Part shown: in pieces, positions 28,892-40,137 of the stretch | Position numbering within the stretch: the first letter of the stretch is position 1 | Layout: each line of letters starts with the position of its first letter | Assembly (NCBI GenBank): GCA_012838915.1 | Contig: DUOI01000054.1 | Coordinates: forward strand, 1 to 49,569 | Source: Clostridiales bacterium | Lineage (GTDB): Bacteria; Bacillota; Clostridia; Caldicoprobacterales; DTU083 | Direction of reading: 5' to 3' | Length of the DNA stretch: 49,569 bases | Made by a program: the position numbers and the translations under genes | The notes under the pieces: generated by a model | What the model was told of the DNA's origin: nothing | The model's database searches: none | The model's input: only the letters and a program-made list of their open reading frames with translations

Positions 28892-30208
28892 ATCAAAGAA
28901 TACTTTGAAAACATTAAAACAATCCCTTATGCGGGGCCGCAAAGCAAAGAACCTATGGCTTTCAAGTATTATGACGCGGAGCGCCTTGTCATGGGAAAAC
29001 CCATGAAGGAACATCTTCCCTTTGCCATGGCCTGGTGGCATAACCTTTGCGCCGCCGGTACGGATATGTTCGGGCGCGAAACGGCGGACAAGTCCTTTGG
29101 CACTGTCAAGGGTACTATGGAGCATGCCCGGGCGAAGGTGGACGCGGGCTTTGAGTTCATGAAGAAGCTGGGCATCAGGTATTTTTGTTTCCACGACGTG
29201 GATTTAGTCCCTGAGATGGATAATATTAAGGAGACGAACCGCTGTCTTGATGTCATTTCCGACTATATCCTCGAAAAAATGCAACAAACGGGCATTCGGT
29301 GTTTGTGGGGTACAGCGAACTTATTTTCTAATCCATGCTTTATGAACGGTGCAGGCAGCTCAAATTCGGCGGATGTGTTCTGCTTTGCCGCAGCGCAGAT
29401 TAAAAAAGCGTTGGATATCACCGTGAAGCTTGGCGGTAAAGGTTATGTGTTTTGGGGCGGACGAGAGGGCTATGAAACTCTATTGAATACCGACGTTAAA
29501 TTTGAATTGGAGAATATTGCGCGGTTGATGCATTTGGCTGTCGCCTACGGCAGGAGTATCGGATTTACGGGGGATTTCTACATAGAGCCAAAGCCTAAAG
29601 AGCCAATGAAACACCAATATGATTTTGATGCGGCGACTGCCATCGGTTTTTTGAGGCAGTACGGCCTGGACAAGGATTTTAAACTAAACATTGAAGCAAA
29701 CCATGCTACCTTGGCTGGACACACGTTTCAGCATGAATTGCGTATAGCCGCCATCAACGGTATGCTCGGATCCATTGATGCAAATCAGGGAGATTACTTG
29801 CTTGGCTGGGATACGGACGAGTTCCCCTTTAACGTCTATGAAACGACCATGTGTATGTATGAGGTTCTCAAGAACGGCGGCCTTACCGGCGGATTCAATT
29901 TCGATGCAAAAAACCGTCGCCCAAGCTACACAGCAGAGGACATGTTTCATGCGTACATTTTAGGTATGGACAGCTTTGCACTGGGGCTCTTAAAAGCTGC
30001 CAAGCTGATTGAGGATGGACGCATTGATGCTTTTATTGAGGAGCGGTACCAAAGCTATCGCAGCGGCATCGGTGCAAGAATTCGAAGCGGTGATGTAACC
30101 TTGGAGGAACTTGCCGACTATGCAGAGATGCTGGGCGCACCTGAACTTCCGGGCAGCGGTTCTCAGGAGTATTTGGAGGGCATTATTAATACCTTGATCT
30201 TCGGCTGA
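28892..30208 (+). CDS. xylA: Xylose isomerase (non-canonical ATC start)
   Basis: XylA converts D-xylose to D-xylulose using Mg2+ or Mn2+. The product is about 438 aa, the family length. Catalytic and metal sites include [11 protein letters not shown], the [13 protein letters not shown] signature, [30 protein letters not shown] and [16 protein letters not shown]. Residues homologous to the family start ([17 protein letters not shown]) precede the first ATG at 28955, and they are preceded by ATC at 28892, five bases after AGGAGGAG. An in-frame stop at 28871 excludes any upstream ATG, GTG or TTG. Translation from ATC, a substitution, or a sequence error are the choices. No xylB or xylR is nearby, and base usage differs from the neighbours. 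Confidence 0.93.
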   Translation: MKEYFENIKTIPYAGPQSKEPMAFKYYDAERLVMGKPMKEHLPFAMAWWHNLCAAGTDMFGRETADKSFGTVKGTMEHARAKVDAGFEFMKKLGIRYFCFHDVDLVPEMDNIKETNRCLDVISDYILEKMQQTGIRCLWGTANLFSNPCFMNGAGSSNSADVFCFAAAQIKKALDITVKLGGKGYVFWGGREGYETLLNTDVKFELENIARLMHLAVAYGRSIGFTGDFYIEPKPKEPMKHQYDFDAATAIGFLRQYGLDKDFKLNIEANHATLAGHTFQHELRIAAINGMLGSIDANQGDYLLGWDTDEFPFNVYETTMCMYEVLKNGGLTGGFNFDAKNRRPSYTAEDMFHAYILGMDSFALGLLKAAKLIEDGRIDAFIEERYQSYRSGIGARIRSGDVTLEELADYAEMLGAPELPGSGSQEYLEGIINTLIFG

Positions 30209-30260
30209 CATTCCTGGTATATATTGTTAAAAGGTTGTCAATTTAAATTTAAAAATACTA

Positions 30261-30290
30261 TTGACACCGGGGTTGACCCTTTGGTACAAT
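30261..30290 (+). promoter_or_regulatory. Promoter of the ilv-leu leader
   Basis: TTGACA (30261-30266) and TACAAT (30285-30290) are separated by 18 bases and lie about 30 bases before the ykkC aptamer. This is a good vegetative-type promoter for the whole leader and the downstream operon. Confidence 0.85.
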
Positions 30291-30320
30291 ACAAGGCAAT
30301 TCAACATTTTTCAGGAAGAA

Positions 30321-30415
30321 AGTGTACCTAGGGTTCCGCCGCATATGCGGGTCAGCGACCGAGCGGTACAAAATACACCGTTGGTGTATTACACCGTGGG
30401 AATAAAAGACCCGGC
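30321..30415 (+). promoter_or_regulatory. ykkC-class riboswitch aptamer (probable ppGpp subtype 2a)
   Basis: The conserved ACCTAGGGTTCCGC start at 30326-30339 is followed by a CCGC-ATAT-GCGG hairpin, GACCGAGCGGTAC, a perfect AATACACC-GTT-GGTGTATT hairpin (30372-30390), and the conserved ACACCGTGGGAATAAAAG with GGG/CCC pairing (30398-30412). These are ykkC-family features. Guanidine, PRPP and ppGpp subtypes share this scaffold; the ppGpp form is the one known to control BCAA genes, so I favour it by context. A hairpin pairing region 30410-30420 with TTGCCGGG (30440-30447) would disrupt the 3' end of the aptamer and is a candidate expression platform. Confidence 0.88.
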
Positions 30416-30479
30416 GGCAAGTTTCTTCAACAGAAGCTGTTGCCGGGCATTGTTATATCCTGAATTCCAATCAGTCACA

Positions 30480-30770
30480 CCCTATGACGGAGAAAGAAGA
30501 CCCGAAGCAATCAACTTCAGTGAGCCGGTGGTTGGTGAGAACCGGTGGGTTGTCGGGTTGTATGCTCACTCCTGAGGGGTAGCCTGAAAAAGCCGTCTGA
30601 CAGGCTTTAGTAGGGCTTACCGGGGGGTCCCGTTACAGGCCGGAAGTTTGATGGAACTTCGCAAGGTCCGTCCCGTGAGGGCCGGATAAAATCAGGGTGG
30701 TACCGCGGAAGCAGCCTTTCGCCCCTTGTACAAAAGCTTAACTTGTATAGGGCGGAAGGTTTTTTGTTTT
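30480..30770 (+). promoter_or_regulatory. T-box leader (probable leucine specifier) with terminator
   Basis: The 14-base T-box AGGGTGGTACCGCG is at 30694-30707, the region that pairs with uncharged tRNA's acceptor end through its UGG. A terminator at 30715-30770 pairs CCTTTCGCCC with GGGCGGAAGG and ends in a T-run. Upstream, GGTTGGTGAGAACC fits the stem I apical loop, and CTC at 30565-30567, followed by A, is the likely specifier (leucine). Uncharged tRNA would stabilise the antiterminator and allow read-through. It sits directly after the ykkC element and before ilvN. Confidence 0.95.
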
Positions 30771-30799
30771 TATCAATAAATTATGAGGAGAGAAGACAG

Positions 30800-32312
<1,513 letters not shown>

Positions 32313-32330
32313 CCTTTAAGGAGAATTTTC

Positions 32331-33884
32331 ATGGCTAATCAAATCGCTATTTTCGATACGACTTTAAGGGACGGGGAGCAGACCCCCGGTGTCAACCTGA
32401 ATATGCAGGAGAAGCTGGAAATCGCCAGGCAATTGGAAAACCTGGGCGTGGATGTTATAGAAGCGGGTTTTCCCATCTCCTCCAAGGGAGACTTTGAAGG
32501 GGTAAGGGCTGTTGCAAGGCAGATCCGCAGGCCGGTTATAGCTGCCCTTGCCAGGGCTGTAAAGAAGGATATAGACAGGGCCTGGGAAGCGGTGCAGGAG
32601 GCAGCCAGGCCCAGGATTCACACCTTTATAGCAACCTCGGATATTCACATGAAATATAAGCTGCGGATGGAGCCGGATGCTGTATTGAGGCGGGCTGTGG
32701 AAATGGTAACCTATGCCAAATCACTCTGCCCCCAGGTGGAATTCTCCCCCGAAGACGGCTCCCGGACCAGGCCTGAGTTTTTATATCAGGTTTTGGAGGA
32801 AGTCATCCGGGCAGGGGCGGATGTGCTGAACATCCCCGATACGGTGGGCTATTCCACACCTGATGAATTCGGAGCCCTTATCAGAGGGATACAGAAAAAT
32901 GTCAAGGGAATCGACAATGTGGTTCTCAGCGTCCACTGTCATAATGATTTGGGCATGGCGGTGGCCAATTCCCTTGCAGCAATAGAAAACGGTGCCCGGC
33001 AGATAGAATGTACCATTAACGGATTGGGCGAAAGGGCAGGCAATGCGGCCCTGGAGGAGCTGGTAATGGCTCTTCGCACCCGGAGGGACTATTACCGCTT
33101 CCAAACCAATATCGTGACTGAGCAGATATATCGTACCAGCTCCCTCGTCAGTTCCCTGACCGGTGTGCATGTGCAGCCCAATAAGGCTATAGTGGGTGCC
33201 AATGCCTTTGCCCATGAATCAGGAATTCACCAGCACGGCATTCTGACTAACCGGGAAACCTATGAGATCATGACCCCGGAATCCATTGGGCTGAAGAAAA
33301 GCCAGATGGTGCTGGGCAAGCATTCCGGCCGGCATGCCTTTGAGGAGCGTTTGCAGGAATTGGGCTACAACCACCTGACTGCGGATGATATCAATGAAGC
33401 CTTCAGGAAATTCAAGGATTTGGCGGATAAAAAGAAATATGTCATGGATGATGATATTGAGGCGCTGATTTCCACGGAATTAATACAAATACCGGAAGCG
33501 GTGCAATTGGAGTACTACCATATATCCAGCGGCAATTCTTTGATTGCCACATCCACTGTCCGCCTTTCCAGGGAAGGCAGCACGGTTGAGGAGGCGGCCT
33601 GCGGGGACGGCCCCATTGATGCCATTTTCCATGCGGTAGAGCGGGCGACGGGGCTGGAAGTTACCCTGAAGGATTATCGCATTCGAGCCATTACCAGCGG
33701 CAAGGATGCCCTGGGTGAGAGTACCGTAAAGGTGGAAAAGGACGGCAAAATATATGTAGGACGGGGTATCAGCACGGATATAATAGAAGCCAGCGCAAAG
33801 GCTTATATCAATGCCATCAACAGGATGCTTTATGATGTCAGGGAGAATCAAAACGGGCAGATTGAGACCATTGAGACAATATAG
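32331..33884 (+). CDS. leuA: 2-Isopropylmalate synthase
   Basis: LeuA condenses 2-ketoisovalerate with acetyl-CoA, the first leucine-specific step. It has 517 aa. The catalytic TIM barrel carries IFDTTLRDGEQTPGVNLN, metal-binding HCHNDLGMAVANSLAAIENG and NGLGERAGNAALEE, followed by HESGIHQHG. The C-terminal allosteric (leucine feedback) domain starts near residue 390. The ATG follows AAGGAG. It differs from the downstream cimA by its HQHG-type residues and LeuA-like length. Confidence 0.95.
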   Translation: MANQIAIFDTTLRDGEQTPGVNLNMQEKLEIARQLENLGVDVIEAGFPISSKGDFEGVRAVARQIRRPVIAALARAVKKDIDRAWEAVQEAARPRIHTFIATSDIHMKYKLRMEPDAVLRRAVEMVTYAKSLCPQVEFSPEDGSRTRPEFLYQVLEEVIRAGADVLNIPDTVGYSTPDEFGALIRGIQKNVKGIDNVVLSVHCHNDLGMAVANSLAAIENGARQIECTINGLGERAGNAALEELVMALRTRRDYYRFQTNIVTEQIYRTSSLVSSLTGVHVQPNKAIVGANAFAHESGIHQHGILTNRETYEIMTPESIGLKKSQMVLGKHSGRHAFEERLQELGYNHLTADDINEAFRKFKDLADKKKYVMDDDIEALISTELIQIPEAVQLEYYHISSGNSLIATSTVRLSREGSTVEEAACGDGPIDAIFHAVERATGLEVTLKDYRIRAITSGKDALGESTVKVEKDGKIYVGRGISTDIIEASAKAYINAINRMLYDVRENQNGQIETIETI

Positions 33885-33947
33885 TATTCCTTGCCGCAAA
33901 TAATCAACTGCTGAAGCCGGTGCACATTAATTAAGGTTTAGAAGGAG

Positions 33948-35582
33948 ATGGTTGGAAATGGGGATTCAAAACTGAGAAAAAAGGTTGTAATATATGATTC
34001 CACTCTGCGGGACGGGGCCCAGGCAGAGGGTATTTCCTTTACGGTGAATGACAAGCTTAAAATTGTCCAAAGGCTGGATGAGTTCGGAATAGACTATATC
34101 GAGGCGGGCAACCCGGGATCCAACCCCAAGGATCTGGAGTTCTTTGAAAAGGTCGGCGGGCTGCGATTGAAAACAGCCCGGCTGGCAGCTTTCGGCAGCA
34201 CCTGCAGGGCGGGCATGGCTGCAGAGCAGGACGGCAATCTGCAGGCCTTGCTGAAGGCGAATACTTCCGTTGTAACCGTATTCGGGAAAAGCTGGGATTT
34301 CCATGTGACGGACATCATCAGGACCACATTGGAAGAAAACCTGCGCATGATTCGGGATACCCTTTGCTTCCTTAAAGGGCAGGGGAAAGAAGTTATATTT
34401 GATGCCGAACACTTTTTTGACGGTTATCGTGCCAATCCGGACTATGCAATGCAATGCCTGAAAGCTGCCGCAGGGGCAGGTGCCGATTGCCTGGTACTCT
34501 GCGACACCAATGGCGGTACATTTCCGTCAGATGTTTACAGAATTGTCTCAGAGGTGGTAAGGCAGTTCTCCATTCCCATAGGCATTCATTGTCACAATGA
34601 CAGCGGCATGGCAGTGGCTAATTCCCTGATAGCGGTGGAAAGCGGTGCGGTACAGGTACAGGGCACTGTCAATGGCTATGGCGAGAGGTGCGGAAATGCC
34701 AACCTTTGCACCATTATACCCAACCTGCAATTGAAGTGGAATGCAAGCTGTGTACCGGAAAATCAGATTAAAAACCTTTCCGCCTTATCCCGATATGTCA
34801 GCGAGCTGGCCAACCTGGCCCATAATGAAAGGGACCCATATGTGGGACATTGTGCATTTGCACATAAGGGCGGTATGCATATTGATGCCATCCATAAGAA
34901 CCCGCTGTCTTTCGAGCATATCCGGCCTGAGCTGGTAGGAAACGAGAGACGCATACTGATGTCGGAGGTATCAGGGCGCAGCACCATATTGAAGCGGATC
35001 CAGGAAGTTGCTCCCTGGGTTGATAAAAATTCATATGAGACCCAATATCTGATGAATGAGCTGAAGCGGCTGGAACACGAAGGATATCAGTTCGAAGGAG
35101 CCGAGACCTCCTTTGAGTTGATGGTAAGAAGGGCGCTGGGCAAGAATGACCGTTTCTTCCATGTCAAGGACTTCCGGGTGCTCTGCGAGGAGCACTGGCA
35201 GGACGATTACAGCGCGTCTGCCATCATAAAGCTGCAGGTGGATGGTGTGGAGGAAGTGTCGGCGGCAGAAGGCGATGGCCCTGTAAATGCATTGGACAAG
35301 GCGCTGCGTAAAGCGCTCACCGTATTTTATCCGGAATTGGATAGAATGCGCCTGACAGACTATAAAGTACGGGTGCTGGATACAGGAAAGGCTACCGCCG
35401 CCAAGGTACGGGTTCACATTGAGTCCACCGACGGAGAGAGGGTTTGGGGAACGGTAGGAGTATCCACCAATATAATAGAGGCCAGCTGGGCGGCCTTGGT
35501 GGATTCCATAGAATATTTTCTGTATCTGCACCATCGGGGGCCTGCACTAAAAACAAAGTGCAAGTCGGATTCCATGGGATGA
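33948..35582 (+). CDS. cimA: (R)-Citramalate synthase
   Basis: CimA joins pyruvate and acetyl-CoA to form citramalate, an entry to 2-ketobutyrate and isoleucine that avoids threonine deaminase. The protein has up to 544 aa. Key motifs are IYDSTLRDGAQAEGISFTVN (the AQAEGISF variant separates it from LeuA), HCHNDSGMAVANSLIAVESG, VNGYGERCGNANL and AHKGGMHIDAIHKNP. The start is imperfect: GAAGGAG touches the ATG at 33948, and no better in-frame start is visible. LeuC, LeuD and LeuB can serve both the leucine and citramalate routes. Confidence 0.93.
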   Translation: MVGNGDSKLRKKVVIYDSTLRDGAQAEGISFTVNDKLKIVQRLDEFGIDYIEAGNPGSNPKDLEFFEKVGGLRLKTARLAAFGSTCRAGMAAEQDGNLQALLKANTSVVTVFGKSWDFHVTDIIRTTLEENLRMIRDTLCFLKGQGKEVIFDAEHFFDGYRANPDYAMQCLKAAAGAGADCLVLCDTNGGTFPSDVYRIVSEVVRQFSIPIGIHCHNDSGMAVANSLIAVESGAVQVQGTVNGYGERCGNANLCTIIPNLQLKWNASCVPENQIKNLSALSRYVSELANLAHNERDPYVGHCAFAHKGGMHIDAIHKNPLSFEHIRPELVGNERRILMSEVSGRSTILKRIQEVAPWVDKNSYETQYLMNELKRLEHEGYQFEGAETSFELMVRRALGKNDRFFHVKDFRVLCEEHWQDDYSASAIIKLQVDGVEEVSAAEGDGPVNALDKALRKALTVFYPELDRMRLTDYKVRVLDTGKATAAKVRVHIESTDGERVWGTVGVSTNIIEASWAALVDSIEYFLYLHHRGPALKTKCKSDSMG

Positions 35583-35619
35583 TAACGGGATAAACAGAAT
35601 AAGATAAGGGGGAATCTCA

Positions 35620-36885
35620 ATGGGCATGACCATGACGCAAAAAATACTGGCGGCGCATTCCGGACAGGATCGGGTGGAACCGGGACAGCTCATCATGGCG
35701 GATTTGGACCTGGTCCTGGGAAACGATATCACAACGCCGGTAGCCATAAGGGAATTTGAAAAAATCAATACAAAGACTGTATTTGATAAAAGAAGGGTTG
35801 CCATTGTTCCGGATCATTTTACCCCCAATAAGGATATAAAATCTGCTGAACAATGCCGGCTGATTCGAAACTTTGCACATCACCATGAGATAGAAAACTA
35901 CTTTGAAATCGGGCGGATGGGCATTGAACACGCCCTGATTCCGGAAAAAGGCCTGGCGGTTCCCGGCGATGTCATCATAGGTGCGGATTCCCATACCTGT
36001 ACCTATGGAGCCTTAGGCGCATTCTCCACAGGGGTGGGAAGTACGGACATGGCAGCAGGAATGGCTTCGGGCCAATGCTGGTTCAAGGTGCCGGAAGCCA
36101 TCCGATTCAACCTTAACGGGAAGCTGCAGCCCTGGGTGAGCGGTAAGGACGTTATTCTTCATATTATAGGTCAGATAGGCGTGGACGGTGCCCTGTATAA
36201 ATCCATGGAATTCGGGGGAGCGGGCCTGGCTGCCTTAACCATGGACGACCGCTTTACCATGGCCAATATGGCAATCGAAGCAGGTGCAAAGAACGGAATA
36301 TTCGAGGTGGATGATAAAACCCTTGCCTATGTAAAAGAGCATTCCACAAGGGAATACAAGGTTTATAAGGCGGATGAGGATGCCGGGTATGTCAGGGTTG
36401 TTAATATAAACCTTTCAGATATCAGACCTACGGTGGCTTTTCCCCATTTGCCGGATAATACCCGCACTATAGATGAAGTAGGAGAAATAACCATTGATCA
36501 GGTGGTTATCGGTTCCTGCACCAACGGAAGAATCCAAGACCTGAGAGCTGCGGCCAGGGTACTGAAGGGTAAAAAGGTGCACTCCAAGGTGCGCACCATC
36601 ATCTTCCCTGCAACCCAAAAGATTTATCTGCAGGCTATGAGGGAAGGCCTGCTGGAAATTTTTGTGGAAGCCGGCGCGGCAGTGAGTACACCGACCTGCG
36701 GCCCCTGCCTGGGCGGCCATATGGGGGTACTGGGCAAAGGGGAGCGGGCGGTAGCCACTACCAACCGGAACTTTGTGGGGCGGATGGGGCATCCGGAAAG
36801 TGAAGTGTACCTGGCAAGCCCGGCTGTTGCAGCAGCATCTGCGGTTACCGGCCGGATTTCTTCTCCCGAGGAGGTTGTGAAATGA
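35620..36885 (+). CDS. leuC: 3-Isopropylmalate dehydratase large subunit
   Basis: LeuC binds the [4Fe-4S] cluster of isopropylmalate isomerase, which also handles citramalate. The 421-aa protein is the short, archaeal/clostridial type. Cluster ligands lie in [39 protein letters not shown] and [19 protein letters not shown]. It ends [20 protein letters not shown]. The ATG at 35620 follows AAGGGGG; it overlaps leuD by ATGA. Confidence 0.96.
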   Translation: MGMTMTQKILAAHSGQDRVEPGQLIMADLDLVLGNDITTPVAIREFEKINTKTVFDKRRVAIVPDHFTPNKDIKSAEQCRLIRNFAHHHEIENYFEIGRMGIEHALIPEKGLAVPGDVIIGADSHTCTYGALGAFSTGVGSTDMAAGMASGQCWFKVPEAIRFNLNGKLQPWVSGKDVILHIIGQIGVDGALYKSMEFGGAGLAALTMDDRFTMANMAIEAGAKNGIFEVDDKTLAYVKEHSTREYKVYKADEDAGYVRVVNINLSDIRPTVAFPHLPDNTRTIDEVGEITIDQVVIGSCTNGRIQDLRAAARVLKGKKVHSKVRTIIFPATQKIYLQAMREGLLEIFVEAGAAVSTPTCGPCLGGHMGVLGKGERAVATTNRNFVGRMGHPESEVYLASPAVAAASAVTGRISSPEEVVK

Positions 36886-37376
36886 TTCAGGGAAAGGTGA
36901 TCAAATACGGAGACAATATAGATACGGACGTTATTATACCGGCCCGATACCTGAACACCAGTGACCCTGCAGAGCTGGCAAAACATTGCATGGAGGACCT
37001 GGATAAAAGCTTTGCGGCTCGGGTGCAGCCGGGTGACATTATTGCAGCGGGGCGAAACTTCGGCTGCGGCTCATCCCGTGAGCATGCTCCCATTGCCCTG
37101 AAGGCGTCCGGTATAAGCCTGGTGATAGCGGAAACCTTTGCCCGTATCTTTTACCGCAATGCCATCAATATCGGGCTGCCCATTCTGGAATGCCCCGAAG
37201 CATCCAGGGCTGTAGCAGACGGAGATCAGGTGAGGGTGGATTTAAATACCGGCAGGATTGAAAATCTGACATCGGGCAGCATCTATCAGGCAGAAGCTTT
37301 TCCGGATTTTATGCAGGATATTATTGGATCCGGCGGATTGATTGATTATGTCAGGGGAAGGATGGGGCAGCGATGA
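36882..37376 (+). CDS. leuD: 3-Isopropylmalate dehydratase small subunit
   Basis: LeuD is the swivel-domain subunit that completes the isomerase active site. The 164-aa protein contains [17 protein letters not shown] and the substrate-binding loop [20 protein letters not shown], and it ends with [20 protein letters not shown]. The start is ATG in ATGA overlap with leuC, and the end overlaps leuB the same way, indicating translational coupling of leuC-D-B. Confidence 0.96.
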   Translation: MIQGKVIKYGDNIDTDVIIPARYLNTSDPAELAKHCMEDLDKSFAARVQPGDIIAAGRNFGCGSSREHAPIALKASGISLVIAETFARIFYRNAINIGLPILECPEASRAVADGDQVRVDLNTGRIENLTSGSIYQAEAFPDFMQDIIGSGGLIDYVRGRMGQR

Positions 37377-38440
37377 AAATAGCGGTGATCCCCGGTGACG
37401 GTATCGGCCCTGATATTATCAGACAAGCCCGTAAGGTGCTGAATCGGGTATCAAAAGTATATAAAACAGCCTTTGAATTTCAGGAGCTTCCAATGGGAGG
37501 CGCTGCCATTGATAAGTTCGGCGTGCCTCTGCCGGAGGAAACATTGAAGGTGTGTAAAAACAGCGATGCAGTATTGCTGGGGGCGGTCGGCGGAGAAAAA
37601 TGGGATAACCTGCCTGGGCACCTGCGCCCGGAGGCCGGCCTTTTGGGTATACGCAAAGGTTTGGGTGTGTTTGCCAATTTAAGGCCTGCTATATTGTTTC
37701 CCCAGTTGAAATCCGCTTCCGCCCTGAAGGAGGAGGTCCTGGGAGACGGGCTGGATATAATGGTGGTACGGGAACTGACAGGAGGCATCTATTTCGGGCA
37801 GCGGGGCAGACGGACCGGCTCCTTCGGACAGGAAGCCTGGGATACGGAAGCATATTCAGCTTCAGAAGTGGAGCGGGTGGCCAGGGTGGCCTTTGAAATT
37901 GCAAGGAAGCGCAAAAAAAAGCTGATGTCAATAGATAAGGCCAATGTCCTGGAGAGCTCCAGGCTTTGGCGGGAAGTAGTATGCAAAGTAGCAGAGGAGT
38001 ACCCGGATGTTGCTCTTGAACACATGTACGTGGACAACGCAGCCATGCAATTAATACGCAACCCCAGGCAGTTTGATGTGATAGTAACCACCAATATGTT
38101 TGGCGATATTCTCAGCGATGAAGCCTCAATGCTGACGGGCTCCCTGGGAATGCTGCCCTCGGCAAGCCTGGGAGAAGGAAAATTGGGGTTGTATGAGCCA
38201 ATTCACGGCTCTGCACCGGATTTGGCCGGACTCAACAAGGCCAACCCTATTGCCACCATATTAAGTGCTGCCATGATGCTTCGCTACAGCTTCGATCGGG
38301 AGGATGCAGCCGCTGCTGTTGAAACTGCTGTTGGCAATGTATTGGAACAGGGCTTCAGGACGCCTGATATCATGCAGCCCGGTATGATGCTTGTGGGTAC
38401 GGAAGAGATGGGAGACAAAATAACCGCCGAGATAAACTGA
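37373..38440 (+). CDS. leuB: 3-Isopropylmalate dehydrogenase
   Basis: LeuB oxidises 3-isopropylmalate to 2-ketoisocaproate using NAD+ and may also act on methylmalate in the citramalate route. It has 355 aa. Motifs are [84 protein letters not shown] and [20 protein letters not shown]. It closes the contiguous ilvN-leuB operon; no strong terminator follows before the M23 peptidase gene. Confidence 0.97.
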   Translation: MKIAVIPGDGIGPDIIRQARKVLNRVSKVYKTAFEFQELPMGGAAIDKFGVPLPEETLKVCKNSDAVLLGAVGGEKWDNLPGHLRPEAGLLGIRKGLGVFANLRPAILFPQLKSASALKEEVLGDGLDIMVVRELTGGIYFGQRGRRTGSFGQEAWDTEAYSASEVERVARVAFEIARKRKKKLMSIDKANVLESSRLWREVVCKVAEEYPDVALEHMYVDNAAMQLIRNPRQFDVIVTTNMFGDILSDEASMLTGSLGMLPSASLGEGKLGLYEPIHGSAPDLAGLNKANPIATILSAAMMLRYSFDREDAAAAVETAVGNVLEQGFRTPDIMQPGMMLVGTEEMGDKITAEIN

Positions 38441-38560
38441 CCCCCTTAAAAAGAGGCAAAATATGGTTGCCAATCAGCAGGTGCATGATATACTTTAGAT
38501 GGGCAAAAAATGATTTCAATTGTAAATGTTAACGAAAGTATATTCTTGCTGGGGGTTATT

Positions 38561-39436
38561 ATGTCTGCTAATTACTACATACGCCGCCGATATCGAAGAC
38601 GCCGTTATTATGTTGTCAACTGGACAAGGCTGCTCTTATTTATTTTCACTACCCTCCTTGCTGTAATCGCCTTGATTCTCCTATTTATCAATTTGTCCCG
38701 GTCAGCTCTTCAATACAAAGCGGATCAATTTGAGTCGGAGCATTTATCCATGTACTTTGAGCTGGAAGAGGAAATGAATGTGCCCTGGCATTACCTGGCA
38801 GCAATTGATCTGGCCGAAAGAATACCGCCCACAGGAATTTCCAGGGAGCGGTCGGCAGCAATCGCTTTGCACCTGACGGGGCTGGAGGATGAAGAGCAGC
38901 TGCCTGCCGCTCTTGCTACCTACAATGATGATAAATCCTTTATTCGCCGGGTCCGGAATGAACTGAAAGCCTTGTCTGATTTACGAGCCATCTATGACAA
39001 CAAGGTATTTCCGTTATTTTCCGGTGCGGAATATTCCTATGAGGACGGCTACGGCGATGCCCGCTCCTACGGCGGCAAGCGCCAGCACGAAGGCATTGAC
39101 CTGATGACAGATAAAGGTGTGCCTATCTTGTCTGTATGTGACGGCGAGGTTGAGAAAGAGGGCTGGAATGAATTAGGCGGCTATCGGCTGGGTATTCGCG
39201 GAAAAGACGGGATCTATTATTATTATGCTCATTTATCCCGCTATGAAGGAAGGCCGGAAGAAGGCGACAGGGTGAAAAAGGGGCAGGTAATCGGCTATGT
39301 AGGGGATACAGGTTACGGCCCCGAAGGAACTACAGGGCAGTTTCTGCCTCACCTGCACTTTGGAATGTACTATGGTAAAGAAGATGAGCTAAGCGCATTC
39401 AACCCCTATCCTTTTCTGAAGGCATGGGAGAAATGA
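38561..39436 (+). CDS. Membrane-anchored M23 metallopeptidase
   Basis: The product of about 291 aa begins with an Arg/Tyr-rich cytoplasmic tail (YIRRRYRRRRYYVVNW). A membrane helix LLLFIFTTLLAVIALILLF follows, then an extracellular region and a C-terminal LytM/M23 domain. Zinc-site motifs include RQHEGIDLMTDKG, YYAHLSRYEGRPEEGDRVKK and FLPHLHFGMYYG. Such proteins cut peptidoglycan cross-links or, in sporulation, act as channel parts (SpoIIQ-like). The middle (residues 50-130) resembles soluble lytic-protein linkers but has no clear domain. The ATG at 38561 follows GGGGG by five bases. Confidence 0.87.
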   Translation: MSANYYIRRRYRRRRYYVVNWTRLLLFIFTTLLAVIALILLFINLSRSALQYKADQFESEHLSMYFELEEEMNVPWHYLAAIDLAERIPPTGISRERSAAIALHLTGLEDEEQLPAALATYNDDKSFIRRVRNELKALSDLRAIYDNKVFPLFSGAEYSYEDGYGDARSYGGKRQHEGIDLMTDKGVPILSVCDGEVEKEGWNELGGYRLGIRGKDGIYYYYAHLSRYEGRPEEGDRVKKGQVIGYVGDTGYGPEGTTGQFLPHLHFGMYYGKEDELSAFNPYPFLKAWEK

Positions 39437-39473
39437 CAGATGGTATGGGCTGAAAGGAGGCAGCTGATTAAAA

Positions 39474-40043
39474 ATGCAGATGATAGAATTAATAAAAACA
39501 AGGAGAACGGTGCGTCGTTTTCTTCCCAAGAAAATCAGTTTGGATATTCTGAAGGAGCTGGCGGATTGCGGAAGATTGGCTCCCTCCGGCACCAACCGGC
39601 AGCCCCTGGCATTTCACGTTGTTCAGAAGCAGGAGCTGTTGGATCCGGTATTCAGCACCTTAAGCTGGGCAGGTTATATCGCACCGGAGGGAATTCCCAA
39701 GGAAGGTGAGAAGCCGGTTGCTTATATAGTAGTGCTGGTTCGCAGGGAATTCATGGATGCCATGGCCCGGCATGATGCAGGAGCAGCCATTGAAAATATA
39801 ATATTGGCAGCCTGGAGCTGTGGAATCGGGAGCTGCTGGAATGGTTCGGTAAAAAGTAAGGAGCTGACTGAGATCCTTAATATTCCGGAGGAATACTGTA
39901 TCGATTCAGTGGTTTCCCTGGGTTACCCGGCGGAAACCCCCGTAGTTGAGGATTCGGAGGAAACAATTCGTTATTACAGGGATGAAAGCGGAATACATCA
40001 TGTACCGAAAAGACCCTTGCAAAGCATCCTGTTTATAGACTGA
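39474..40043 (+). CDS. Nitroreductase family protein
   Basis: This 189-aa flavoprotein has the FMN-binding start MIELIKTRRTVRRFLPKKIS and the RLAPSGTNRQPLAFHVV motif. The C-terminal half includes GAAIENIILAAWSCGIGSCW, VVSLGYPAETP and a tail with an acidic cluster. Members reduce quinones, nitro groups or other electrophiles using NAD(P)H. No neighbouring gene reveals the natural substrate. It lies between the M23 gene and ilvD, which are unrelated in function. Confidence 0.9.
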   Translation: MQMIELIKTRRTVRRFLPKKISLDILKELADCGRLAPSGTNRQPLAFHVVQKQELLDPVFSTLSWAGYIAPEGIPKEGEKPVAYIVVLVRREFMDAMARHDAGAAIENIILAAWSCGIGSCWNGSVKSKELTEILNIPEEYCIDSVVSLGYPAETPVVEDSEETIRYYRDESGIHHVPKRPLQSILFID

Positions 40044-40137
40044 ATATCGGGTATACAGTGTTGCTGCTTAAATTCAGGAAGCGGATTAAATGGATAGGGA
40101 AAGAAAATTGTCAATATACCCTTAGGAGGAAATAAGT

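Noticed and set aside
30261-30575. Open reading frame across the ilv leader
   Set aside because: It is in the ykkC and T-box RNA, has no ribosome binding site and no protein-like conservation, so it is a chance frame.
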